Positions 26,651-34,741 of a stretch of 64,000 bases of DNA are shown in pieces; the first letter of the stretch is position 1, and every line of letters begins with the position of its first letter. The notes under the pieces are model-generated. The model did no database searches. It was given only the letters and a program-made list of their open reading frames with translations, and was not told the DNA's origin. Origin of the DNA: Bacteroidia bacterium (GTDB lineage Bacteria; Bacteroidota; Bacteroidia; J057). Location: the NCBI GenBank assembly GCA_030430205.1, contig JAUIGE010000017.1:86316-150315 (forward strand), given 5' to 3'. A program made the translations under genes and the position numbers.

Positions 26651-28291
26651 TTATTTATCCAATACCAATTTGCCAGTTTGTTCCAGTTCCCTTGCCTTCG
26701 GCATCAGTTTTACAGCTTCCTGTAAGACCTTATCCATTTCATGGAAAACGGGATAAAAGCCATCATCCTGGTACATTTTGCGACCGATATAGGATTTGAT
26801 TCGGTTGGCTATCAGCTCTTTGGAACGTTCATAGCCTTTGGCATCGCGCTTCACTTCGTGTTGCTCAGCGTACTGCTGAAATGCCTCCAACATGCTGTTG
26901 GTAACCTGGAAATTTTTCAGGAAGCTCTTTGCGTCTGGATATTTTTCCATTATATCCAAATGGTCGTCGGTATAGCTATATGCGTAGCTGCGGAAAATGT
27001 CTTTGATGGTGAGATTGGTCAGGTAGCGGCTGCCACCTGTGGTGTCGGATGCCACAAAGAAATCGGGATATATCCCGCCACCGCCAAATACTTTTCGACC
27101 GGATGTGGTATAGTAAATAAGCGAATCAGGAATTTCCATTTTTGACTCATCATAAATCTCACCAGACTCAAAGCGATGGGTTATTTCCCTTTCATATTCT
27201 TCAGAGGAAGTATTGTATGGCTTTTGGATGCAGCGACCGCTGGGAGTGTAGTATTCTGAAATAACTACACGGATCGCTGAGCTATCGCGGAATTTGTGCT
27301 GAATCTGCACCAGGCCTTTTCCAAAGGAACGCACGCCCACGATCAGGCCTCTGTCGTGATCCTGTACCGCACCTGAGACGATCTCACTCGCTGAAGCAGA
27401 GCCATAGTCTATCAGGACGATCAGGCCTCCTTTTTCAAACTGATTGAGGGCGGAAGTAGAGAGATATTGCTGCTTGCTGTCTGCTGTGCGACCATCTGTA
27501 GAGACAATCATCTTGCCGGAAGGCAAAAACTCATCTGCCATCTGGTAGGCACGGGTCAGGTAGCCTCCGGGATTGTTGCGCAGGTCAAGCACGAGGTTCT
27601 CCATGCCCTGATCGAGCAGCTCGCGGAGCTTTAAGGCAAATTCGGTATAGGTTTTATCTGCAAAACGGGAAACCTTGATGTAGCCGATCTTGTCATCCAT
27701 CATATAGGCATAAGGCACAGAAAGGATGGGTATAACATCTCTGGTGATGTCAAATTCAAGTATTTCTTTTACCCCTCGCCTTTTTATCCCTACTTTCACC
27801 TGTGTGCCTTTGGGGCCCTTGAGGTGGCGCATCACGTCACTATCTGTGAGGCCAATGCCGGCGATATTCTCACCGTCTACCTGGACAATGCGGTCTCCTG
27901 CCTCTATACCCAGCTTTTCGCTGGGGCCACCAGCAAGCGGAGATACGACATAGAGTGTATCATCTATGATGCTGAATTCGATACCAATACCATCAAATCC
28001 ACCGTTCATATCTTCATCCATCGCCAGCATTTGCTTTTTGGGGATATAGGTAGAGTGGGGGTCAAGGCCTTTGAAAATGCCGTTGATCGCATCATCCACC
28101 AATTTCCCATTATCCACTTCTTTCACATAATTTCGTTGGACAAATGAAAGCGTCTGTTGGATCTTTTCTACTCCTTCTCCCAAAGAGATTTGTTGGGTGA
28201 CAGGGGAGCGGTCGGTAATTTTAAAACCGAGCAGGAGGCCCAGCGATACGAAGGCCATACCAAAGATGAAATACTTGATACCTTTATTCAT
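26651..28291 (-). CDS. S41 family C-terminal processing protease (second paralogue)
   Basis: 546 residues with an N-terminal membrane or signal segment (YFIFGMAFVSLGLLLGF). A PDZ domain (GGFDGIGIEFS, AGDRIVQVDGENI) precedes the catalytic domain: YGSASASEIVSG with Ser300 and RSFGKGLVQ with Lys325, again 25 residues apart. It is clearly related to, but not a recent copy of, the protease at 24223-25881. It acts in the periplasm on unknown substrates. It is divergent from the lipoprotein gene at 28310 with only 18 bases between the start codons. Confidence 0.94.
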   Translation of the reverse strand: MNKGIKYFIFGMAFVSLGLLLGFKITDRSPVTQQISLGEGVEKIQQTLSFVQRNYVKEVDNGKLVDDAINGIFKGLDPHSTYIPKKQMLAMDEDMNGGFDGIGIEFSIIDDTLYVVSPLAGGPSEKLGIEAGDRIVQVDGENIAGIGLTDSDVMRHLKGPKGTQVKVGIKRRGVKEILEFDITRDVIPILSVPYAYMMDDKIGYIKVSRFADKTYTEFALKLRELLDQGMENLVLDLRNNPGGYLTRAYQMADEFLPSGKMIVSTDGRTADSKQQYLSTSALNQFEKGGLIVLIDYGSASASEIVSGAVQDHDRGLIVGVRSFGKGLVQIQHKFRDSSAIRVVISEYYTPSGRCIQKPYNTSSEEYEREITHRFESGEIYDESKMEIPDSLIYYTTSGRKVFGGGGIYPDFFVASDTTGGSRYLTNLTIKDIFRSYAYSYTDDHLDIMEKYPDAKSFLKNFQVTNSMLEAFQQYAEQHEVKRDAKGYERSKELIANRIKSYIGRKMYQDDGFYPVFHEMDKVLQEAVKLMPKARELEQTGKLVLDK

Positions 28292-28309
28292 AAAACAAAG
28301 TTAAGTCAA

Positions 28310-28882
28310 ATGCCTGATAAACAAAACGATGCTACACGCTTATGTGAGTTGAGTCTAACTCAATGCATCAGCATTTTGTTGTGCTGCTGCGCCATCTATA
28401 GTTGTACACCTAAGCAGGCGATTACCCCCAAAGGAATCAAAATTGCCCGGCTGGGCAAAAAGATGCCCGCTCCTGCTTCCACCTATGCAGGTTTTGCGAC
28501 CCGGGATTCGCTGATCACAGAAGCGGGCTTCGAATGGCCTGTCCTTCGGGTTGAAATGCAGGAGGGGCATGTATGGATAGAAGGCGATTTTGCCGGAGGG
28601 GCAAGCATCAACCGCTTGCGGATAGAGACGCCGGAACTGGTCTATAAGCGGAAAATCCGCGTGGGAAGCAGCCTGACAGCGCTACAAGCGCTGAGAGGAG
28701 AGTGGCAAGCCCTCTACCTGCGATCTTATCGCAGCGTGGATATCGAAGTCGGAGGCATCCACTTTCTGGTGGATGAAGAGGCGCTGCCGCAGGCAGCGCG
28801 GGGTGGCAAAGAAGCCGCCATAGTCGTGGATCCCACCTTGTTAAATCTGAATGCGAAGATTAAATCAATAGTCGTATTTTAG
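28310..28882 (+). CDS. Hypothetical lipoprotein
   Basis: 190 residues from the ATG at 28310; the frame extends further upstream but overlaps the divergent S41 gene, and the chosen start gives a lipoprotein signal (CISILLCCCAIYSC, lipobox Cys). The rest is a beta-rich soluble domain that I do not recognise. It is probably attached to a membrane facing the periplasm. The next gene starts 69 bases downstream on the same strand. Confidence 0.65.
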   Translation: MPDKQNDATRLCELSLTQCISILLCCCAIYSCTPKQAITPKGIKIARLGKKMPAPASTYAGFATRDSLITEAGFEWPVLRVEMQEGHVWIEGDFAGGASINRLRIETPELVYKRKIRVGSSLTALQALRGEWQALYLRSYRSVDIEVGGIHFLVDEEALPQAARGGKEAAIVVDPTLLNLNAKIKSIVVF

Positions 28883-28951
28883 GAATATGGAAACTTGCAC
28901 GGTATTTGTAGCTTTCCCTAACAATTTTTTCACCCTATTTCCCTTATTTCC

Positions 28952-30307
28952 ATGAACTTACGCTGCTTGCTTGTATGTATTCTTTGGACCTTGCCTGTTC
29001 TGGCTATGGCACAACTCCAGCCACCCGCCAAAGGCACCCGCCCCCTGAAAGTAGGCCTTAGCATGAGTGGAACCATGTATATAGGTGACCTGACGGATAA
29101 GGAAACCATGTTTCACCGGGTTTATCCCGGCTCCAATATCTCCCTTCAATCTGAAGGTTACCGCAACCTCAGGGCCCAGCTCAACGCGGGTTTTGGCCGC
29201 TTCTCTGAGCAATATGATTCAGAGCCGCCCGAATTGCCCAAAGGCATTTTTCCCGTCAACTTCGTTGAGACTTCCTTCTTCTATGGAGACTTACGCCTCA
29301 AATACCGGCTGCTCAAGCGGCGGGAGATACAGCCTTTTGTAAGCGCTGGCGCGGGCTTTTTGATCTTTTCGCCACAAGATGCCCAGGGCAAATTTTTGAG
29401 TGACGCTATCCTGACCCGCCCCGAGGGCGAGTTTTACAATACTGCCGTGCCCCAGCTGCCTTTTTCGGCAGGTGTACAGGCCCGGATCACGCCCCTGCTG
29501 TGGCTGGGAGCCGAATATACCTACCGCTATGTCCCCACAGACTACCTCGATAATATCGGGCAACTGGGCCGCCGGCCAGGCAATGACCAACTGCATCAGT
29601 TGATGGTAACGGTCTATGTGAATATGTCTCAGCCAGAAGAGGACTTCTTCGTGCCCGATGATATAGATCCTGCTATGATAGCTCAGGATGACGACAAAGT
29701 ACTGCCTCCGCCTCCTCCGGAGGTAGTCAACCGGAATGCCATTACGCTATTGCCTGTCTATCTGAGACAGCCGCCTCAGGGCAGCCTCAACAAACTGGCG
29801 AGGGCGCCAGGGAAAATCGACCTTCGGCCGGCAATGGACATAGAAGAGCTCAATGAGCTCAATGGGGCAGGACTTTGGGACGCGCTTGCGCGGGAGGCCT
29901 GGCTGGAAGGAAAGGTCTTTTACTACAGACCTGGGGAAGGGGACAGCTACGAAAGCCTTCAGGACCGCTTTTTTGTCAGCCCCGAGATCATCATCGAAAT
30001 CAACCAGATGGAAGGGAAGGAGCTTTCAGCTCAGAAGGAGTTGATTATCCCGGATTTGAGAGAGTGGCTCAAAAAGAACATCTCAGAAGAGGGAATCATA
30101 GAATTGGAAAATGCCTCCCAAATTAAAAAGGAAGAAGATGCCATTCGTTTACGGAAATTCATTTACTACCATGTGAAAAAAGGAGATTCGCTCGAATCGG
30201 TCGCTGTGGAGTTTCAGGTGAGGCCTTCCACTATCAAAAGATTGAATTCTTTGATTGACAACCATATATATGTAGACAGCTATTTGCGTCTGCCAGATAT
30301 ACAATAA
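28952..30307 (+). CDS. Outer-membrane barrel-like protein with two C-terminal LysM-like domains
   Basis: 451 residues with a signal peptide (LLVCILWTLPVLAMAQ). Residues ~30-230 look like a small OmpA-type barrel (KVGLSMSGTMYIGDL, LKYRLLKRREIQPFVSAGAG, WLGAEYTYRYVPTDYL). After a proline-rich linker come two LysM-like units: FYYRPGEGDSYESLQDRF...LIIPDL and YYHVKKGDSLESVAVEFQ...YLRLPDI. It could anchor the outer membrane to peptidoglycan. A terminator follows. Confidence 0.78.
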   Translation: MNLRCLLVCILWTLPVLAMAQLQPPAKGTRPLKVGLSMSGTMYIGDLTDKETMFHRVYPGSNISLQSEGYRNLRAQLNAGFGRFSEQYDSEPPELPKGIFPVNFVETSFFYGDLRLKYRLLKRREIQPFVSAGAGFLIFSPQDAQGKFLSDAILTRPEGEFYNTAVPQLPFSAGVQARITPLLWLGAEYTYRYVPTDYLDNIGQLGRRPGNDQLHQLMVTVYVNMSQPEEDFFVPDDIDPAMIAQDDDKVLPPPPPEVVNRNAITLLPVYLRQPPQGSLNKLARAPGKIDLRPAMDIEELNELNGAGLWDALAREAWLEGKVFYYRPGEGDSYESLQDRFFVSPEIIIEINQMEGKELSAQKELIIPDLREWLKKNISEEGIIELENASQIKKEEDAIRLRKFIYYHVKKGDSLESVAVEFQVRPSTIKRLNSLIDNHIYVDSYLRLPDIQ

Positions 30308-30331
30308 ACCCAATCTGATAAGATTTTATGT

Positions 30332-30362
30332 GCCTCACAGCTTGCTGTGGGGCTTTTTTTAT
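30332..30362 (+). terminator. Rho-independent terminator
   Basis: The stem GCCTCACAG/CTGTGGGGC with loop CTTG (one mismatch) is followed by TTTTTTT, 24 bases after the stop at 30307. Confidence 0.88.
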
Positions 30363-30663
30363 TTATTCAAAAAAAGATTGCGCCTTCTAAGATCCACTCT
30401 GCCATTTATTCCGTAAGTAGGCCAAATTGTGGTTCAGCTTGCCCCAACTTATCTTATATTTCCTCAAAAAGAATACTTTGTTTAATTTATGATAATAATT
30501 CATAAAACAAAATTGAGTAGGTTTTTGACTTATTTCGGTGTCTAAACATTGAGTTTGTTTGTTTTTGAGTGATTTTGGATAGGTTTTGAATAATTGTATA
30601 TATAGTGCTCGTTTAAGCTGTGTGTAATGTTTAATGAAATATGATAAAAAGTTAAACAAAATA
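30363..30663. other. AT-rich intergenic region without a gene
   Basis: About 300 bases of AT-rich sequence between the terminator and the sigma-factor promoter. I see no ORF with family resemblance, no tandem repeat and no RNA gene. Regulatory sequences for the sigma-factor gene may lie here. Confidence 0.6.
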
Positions 30664-30694
30664 TTGCATTTCACCGAATGCTTCTTTACCTTTG
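30664..30694 (+). promoter_or_regulatory. Bacteroidota-type promoter of the sigma-factor gene
   Basis: TTG at 30664-30666 and a perfect -7 box TACCTTTG at 30687-30694 are separated by 20 bases. The ATG is at 30726. Confidence 0.75.
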
Positions 30695-30725
30695 TTCCAT
30701 CGCTTTCAGTTTAATCCCCAAAATT

Positions 30726-31235
30726 ATGAACACACGAGAATTTGATACAGAAGTCCTCCAACTCCAAAAGTCACTCAGGCCAATAGCCATCAAACTGACC
30801 CGGGATTCAGAAGAGGCAGATGATCTGATCCAGGACACTTTGTTGAAAGCCATCTCCAATCGTGATAAGTTTAGAGAAGGTACCAACCTGAAAGCCTGGT
30901 TGTATACCATCATGAAGAATACCTTCATCACCAATTATCACCGATTGGTGAAAAGGAAAACTTTCATTGATACAACAGAAAATTTGCACTTCATCAATTC
31001 CTCCTCTCAGCAAGCTGAGAATCTTTCCGGCTCATCCCTCGCAATGGAGGAAATCAACAAAGCCATAGAAAAGCTTAGCGCTACCTATAAGACGCCTTTC
31101 CTCATGCATTTTAAAGGCTATAAATACCACGAAATCGCTGATATCCTCAACATTCCGATAGGTACCGTAAAGAATCGCATACACATCGCCCGAAAAGAAC
31201 TGAAAGAGGATTTGGTAGCATATCAAAACCGATAG
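30726..31235 (+). CDS. Sigma-70 family (ECF-type) RNA polymerase sigma factor
   Basis: 169 residues from the ATG at 30726 (MNTREFDTEV); the longer frame is rejected because the promoter lies inside it. Region 2 reads AIKLTRDSEEADDLIQDTLLKA and continues with NLKAWLYTIMKNTFI (parts shown); region 4 reads YHEIADILNIPIGTVKNRIH, a helix-turn-helix. No anti-sigma gene is adjacent. It directs RNA polymerase to a specific gene set, perhaps including the carotenoid genes that follow, but a terminator separates them. Confidence 0.93.
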   Translation: MNTREFDTEVLQLQKSLRPIAIKLTRDSEEADDLIQDTLLKAISNRDKFREGTNLKAWLYTIMKNTFITNYHRLVKRKTFIDTTENLHFINSSSQQAENLSGSSLAMEEINKAIEKLSATYKTPFLMHFKGYKYHEIADILNIPIGTVKNRIHIARKELKEDLVAYQNR

Positions 31236-31275
31236 ATCTTTAATTCATACAGTCAATTGGGTCAATTGAAAGGAT

Positions 31276-31303
31276 AGAGCGCTTCTTTGAAGGGCTCTTT
31301 TTG
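31276..31303 (+). terminator. Rho-independent terminator after sigma-factor gene
   Basis: A 10-base stem with one mismatch (AGAGCGCTTC/GAAGGGCTCT), loop TTT, then a T-run. Confidence 0.75.
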
Positions 31304-31389
31304 TTTATATGAAATAAAATATTATTAAACAATATATGGTATATCTTGTTGTATGTACTGTCTTGTTTAAGAATATTAATAAAAACTTC

Positions 31390-32223
31390 ATGCAGTTATA
31401 CAAGGACACCTGCCTCAAATGCTCGCGCATCATTACCCAAAACTACAGTACATCCTTTAGTTTGGGCATTAAGGCATTGGCGAAAAAATTTCACAATCCT
31501 ATCTATGCCATTTATGGCTTTGTGCGTTATGCAGATGAAATCGTAGATACTTTTCACGATTTTGATAAAAAGGAATTGCTTGAAACTTTCCAGCGTGATA
31601 CCTACACAGCTATCAGGCAAAAAATCAGCCTGAATCCGGTCTTGCAATCCTTTCAGGATGTCGTCAACACCTACCAGATAGAGCATGAGCTGATCGCTGC
31701 TTTTTTGCATAGCATGGAGATGGATTTGTATTTCCAGCATTACAATGACAGCCGCTATGAAGAATATATCTATGGATCTGCCGAGGTGGTGGGCCTGATG
31801 TGCCTGCGGGTGTTTTGTGAAGGAGATGATGCTATGTACCAAAGGCTGAAAGCGCCAGCCAAAAGCCTGGGAAGCGCCTTTCAAAAGGTGAATTTTCTGA
31901 GGGATATGAAGGCGGATTTTGAGGAACGTGGCCGGGTATATTTTCCCGGAGTTGAGTTTTTGCAGTTTTCCAATGAGGTAAAAGGCCAGATAGAAGAAGA
32001 TATACAAAAGGATTTTGATGATGCCTTTCAGGGCATCAGGGCCCTGCCCATAGGGGCCAAGATGGGCGTCTATCTCGCCTATGTGTACTACCGCAAGCTC
32101 TTTGACAAAATCAAAGGGATGCCCGCCTCACGGGTGAAGGCGGAGCGTATCCGGGTGCCGGACAGCCGCAAACTCACCTTGATGGTGCAAAGCTATTTTA
32201 AGTATCAGTTGAAAGCCATTTGA
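31390..32223 (+). CDS. crtB: Phytoene synthase
   Basis: 277 residues from the ATG at 31390. The first aspartate-rich motif is YADEIVDTFHD (Asp49, Asp53) and the second lies in NFLRDMKADFEERGRVYFP, the squalene/phytoene synthase signature. It condenses two geranylgeranyl diphosphates to phytoene, the first committed step of carotenoid synthesis. Its stop overlaps the start of the lycopene cyclase gene (TGATG). A phytoene/squalene synthase for other products is unlikely given the cyclase and ketolase next to it. Confidence 0.92.
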   Translation: MQLYKDTCLKCSRIITQNYSTSFSLGIKALAKKFHNPIYAIYGFVRYADEIVDTFHDFDKKELLETFQRDTYTAIRQKISLNPVLQSFQDVVNTYQIEHELIAAFLHSMEMDLYFQHYNDSRYEEYIYGSAEVVGLMCLRVFCEGDDAMYQRLKAPAKSLGSAFQKVNFLRDMKADFEERGRVYFPGVEFLQFSNEVKGQIEEDIQKDFDDAFQGIRALPIGAKMGVYLAYVYYRKLFDKIKGMPASRVKAERIRVPDSRKLTLMVQSYFKYQLKAI

Positions 32224-32930
32224 TGAACTTTGGCCCCTATACATATCTGTTGCTGAATGTCATGACCCTGCTGGGGCCACTGGCTCTGTCTTTTGACAGG
32301 AAAGTCGCTTTTTTCCGTTCCTGGAAAGCCCTTTTTCCTGCCATCATCCTGACGGGTGCCGTTTTTCTGATCTGGGACATTTTGTTTACTGAATGGGATG
32401 TCTGGCATTTCAACCCGGACTATGTCCTGGGCGTTTATCTGTTAGGCTTGCCGCTGGAAGAGTGGCTGTTTTTTTTCACGGTGCCTTATGCCAGTGTCTT
32501 CATTTACGCTTGCTTACAGGCCTATTTCCCTTCCTGGGAGCTCAAAGAAGCTTACTTAAGGGCAATAAGTTGGGTTTTGCTTGTCTCCATGTTTTGGGTG
32601 GGGATATTGTTTGCAGAGAGAATGTATACGAGTGTGACGGCTTTCCTCCTGACACTTTGGTTTATCGTTCTTATCTTAAAAGGAAAAGCAAAATACCTGG
32701 GACATTTTTTCCAGGCCTGGCTGGTCGTTTTGATACCGCTATTTATCATCAATGGGGCATTGACGTCCTTACCTGTGGTGATATATAACGATGCCGAAAA
32801 TCTGGGAATAAGATTGGGCACGATTCCTTTGGAAGACCTTTTTTATAATATGTTATTATTGTTGATGAATGTTAGTCTCTTCGAATTATTCAGGCAGCGA
32901 GGGCAAATCAAGCCATCGCTCACATCCTAA
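32223..32930 (+). CDS. crtY: Lycopene beta-cyclase, CrtYcd-type membrane protein
   Basis: 235 residues with about seven hydrophobic segments. It carries the two-fold domain seen in fused CrtYc/CrtYd cyclases: WDILFTEWDVWHFNPDYVLG and LPLEEWLFFFTVPYA, the second with the PxEE-type motif; a second EDLFYNMLLLLMN occurs near the C-terminus. It turns lycopene into beta-carotene at the inner membrane. Start ATG at 32223 overlaps the crtB stop by one base. Confidence 0.9.
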   Translation: MNFGPYTYLLLNVMTLLGPLALSFDRKVAFFRSWKALFPAIILTGAVFLIWDILFTEWDVWHFNPDYVLGVYLLGLPLEEWLFFFTVPYASVFIYACLQAYFPSWELKEAYLRAISWVLLVSMFWVGILFAERMYTSVTAFLLTLWFIVLILKGKAKYLGHFFQAWLVVLIPLFIINGALTSLPVVIYNDAENLGIRLGTIPLEDLFYNMLLLLMNVSLFELFRQRGQIKPSLTS

Positions 32931-33786
32931 AGGCTCCCTCCAACTGGATGTGGAGATAGACAGCGGCTCAGGCTTCTGCTTTGGTGTGGTATATGCCATC
33001 GAGATGGCTGAAGAATACCTGCGCGAGCATGGCAAACTGTACTGTCTGGGAGACATCGTCCATAACGATGTGGAGGTAGATCGCTTACGCAAAATGGGTC
33101 TGGAGATCATCAGCCATGATGAGCTCAGGGAGTTGAAGGACGCCAAAGTCCTGATTCGCGCCCATGGCGAGCCGCCTTCTACTTACCAGATCGCTATGGA
33201 AAACAATATCGAGCTGATAGATGCTTCCTGTCCGGTGGTCCTTAAGCTGCAAAACCGCATCCGCAATTCGCACGATAGCGATGAGCAGATTCTGATCTAT
33301 GGCATGCAGGATCATGCCGAGGTAATCGCGCTGCGCGCGCAGACAGGCGATAAGGCCATCGTCTTTATGGACGTCTCGGAGCTGGAAATAGACAAATTGC
33401 CTAAAAATGTGACCCTCTATAGCCAGACGACCAAGAGCAAGGCGAAATTTTACCACATCACCCAGCAGCTAAAAGCTGCCGGCCTCGAAGTCAAAGCCCA
33501 CGACACCATCTGTCGTCAGGTCTCCAATCGGGAGGAGGAGTTGCGCGCTTTTGCGCGCGAGCATGACAAAGTTGTCTTTGTCGCCGGCAAAAAATCCTCC
33601 AATGGACGCATGCTTTACGGCATTTGTAAAGAAATCAACGAACATACCTACTTCGTTTCCCTGCCAGAGGAGGTGGACGAAAGCTGGTTTAGCAAAGAAG
33701 ACAAAGTCGGTATCTGCGGCGCTACCAGTACCCCTCAGTGGCTCATGGAAGAGATTAAGGCGAAACTGGAGAGGATGTGTAGTTAG
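32869..33786 (+). CDS. ispH: 4-hydroxy-3-methylbut-2-enyl diphosphate reductase
   Basis: Up to 305 residues. GFCFGVVYAIEMAEEYL, IDASCPVV and GICGATSTPQWLM hold the three Cys ligands of the [4Fe-4S] cluster, and RAHGEPPS carries the conserved His/Glu. IspH makes IPP and DMAPP in the last step of the MEP pathway, the precursor supply for carotenoids. The start is uncertain: ATG 32869 overlaps crtY by 62 bases and gives an unusual Ser-rich N-terminus, while GTG at 32950 gives the usual short N-terminus before DSGSGFCFG and may be the real start. Confidence 0.95.
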   Translation: MLVSSNYSGSEGKSSHRSHPKGSLQLDVEIDSGSGFCFGVVYAIEMAEEYLREHGKLYCLGDIVHNDVEVDRLRKMGLEIISHDELRELKDAKVLIRAHGEPPSTYQIAMENNIELIDASCPVVLKLQNRIRNSHDSDEQILIYGMQDHAEVIALRAQTGDKAIVFMDVSELEIDKLPKNVTLYSQTTKSKAKFYHITQQLKAAGLEVKAHDTICRQVSNREEELRAFAREHDKVVFVAGKKSSNGRMLYGICKEINEHTYFVSLPEEVDESWFSKEDKVGICGATSTPQWLMEEIKAKLERMCS

Positions 33787-33787
33787 G

Positions 33788-33829
33788 GAGAAGCGAGAAG
33801 CGAGAAGCGAGAAGCGAGAGGCGAGAGGC
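33788..33829 (+). repeat. Heptamer repeat 4 x GAGAAGC + 2 x GAGAGGC
   Basis: Six consecutive 7-base units fill 33788-33829, two bases after the ispH stop. Related to the purine-rich repeats at 17235, 42525 and 62291. Confidence 0.95.
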
Positions 33830-33851
33830 GAGAAAAGAAAAACGATTCTAC

Positions 33852-34526
33852 ATGCGGAAAACTGGACTTTTCATTGCATTTCTGATCATTGGCCTCTGGG
33901 CGGCTTGTCTGGTATATAACCTGACTTATACTGTGGACTATCGTTCTCCATGGCCTTACTTATTGATTTTGCTCCAAACCCATCTGTATACCGGCCTTTT
34001 TATCACAGCCCATGATGCCATGCATGGCACCGTTTTTCCTTCCCACCCCAAAATAAACCACTTCATGGGCCGCCTTTGTGCCCTTTTGTTTATGTATAAC
34101 AGCTACAGCAAGCTGTTTCCCAAACATCACGAGCACCACCGCCATGCGGGCACAGATGCCGATCCTGACTTTCACAAAGGCAATGAAAACTTCTGGGTCT
34201 GGTTTTTTTCTTTTGCCAAAGAATACGTTACCATCTGGCAAATACTGGCTGCAGCCATCACTTTCAACCTGTTGAAACTGTTTATCCCCACCGAAAATCT
34301 GATCCTGTTTTGGATCATTCCTTCTTTCCTCAGCATGCTGCAACTCTTCTTTTTTGGGACCTATCTGCCGCATCGCGGCGAGCATAAGCCTGAAAACCCT
34401 CACCACGCGCGTTCACAGCGAAAAAATCACCTCCAGGCTTTTCTCAGCTGCTACTTTTTTGGCTATCACTACGAGCATCATGACTCGCCAGGAACGCCCT
34501 GGTGGAAGCTGTGGGAGAAGGTTTAA
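33852..34526 (+). CDS. crtW: Beta-carotene ketolase, fatty-acid-desaturase type
   Basis: 224 residues. The three histidine boxes of CrtW are present: HDAMHGTVFP (54-63), HHEHHRHAGTDADPDFH (92-108) and YHYEHH near the C-terminus; FGTYLPHRGEH is a further CrtW hallmark. The di-iron enzyme adds 4-keto groups to beta-ionone rings, giving echinenone or canthaxanthin (or astaxanthin with a hydroxylase). It lies 65 bases after ispH, with a heptamer repeat between. crtI and crtZ are not in this window. Confidence 0.9.
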   Translation: MRKTGLFIAFLIIGLWAACLVYNLTYTVDYRSPWPYLLILLQTHLYTGLFITAHDAMHGTVFPSHPKINHFMGRLCALLFMYNSYSKLFPKHHEHHRHAGTDADPDFHKGNENFWVWFFSFAKEYVTIWQILAAAITFNLLKLFIPTENLILFWIIPSFLSMLQLFFFGTYLPHRGEHKPENPHHARSQRKNHLQAFLSCYFFGYHYEHHDSPGTPWWKLWEKV

Positions 34527-34741
34527 ATCTGGAAAGCAGCCCTTAGAGTGATTGTATCAAATGGTCGTAATACTTTGGGTTTTTTGTTCCATTTTCAACT
34601 GTCCATTTTCTTCATTTTCATTGCCAAGATCCTGTGTTCAAAGCGATGTAAAGCTTAGGGCATCTTCATCAGAATAAAATAATATGTTGAAATATGGATG
34701 CAATTGCCCTGTAAACAGATCACGATCTGTCCCTATTTGCA

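Noticed and set aside
28157..28309. N-terminal extension of the lipoprotein at 28310
   Set aside because: It overlaps the divergent S41 gene and would bury the lipoprotein signal.
34715..34730. Palindrome ACAGATCACGATCTGT as terminator or operator
   Set aside because: The stem is short, no T-run follows on either strand, and no second copy is seen near a promoter.
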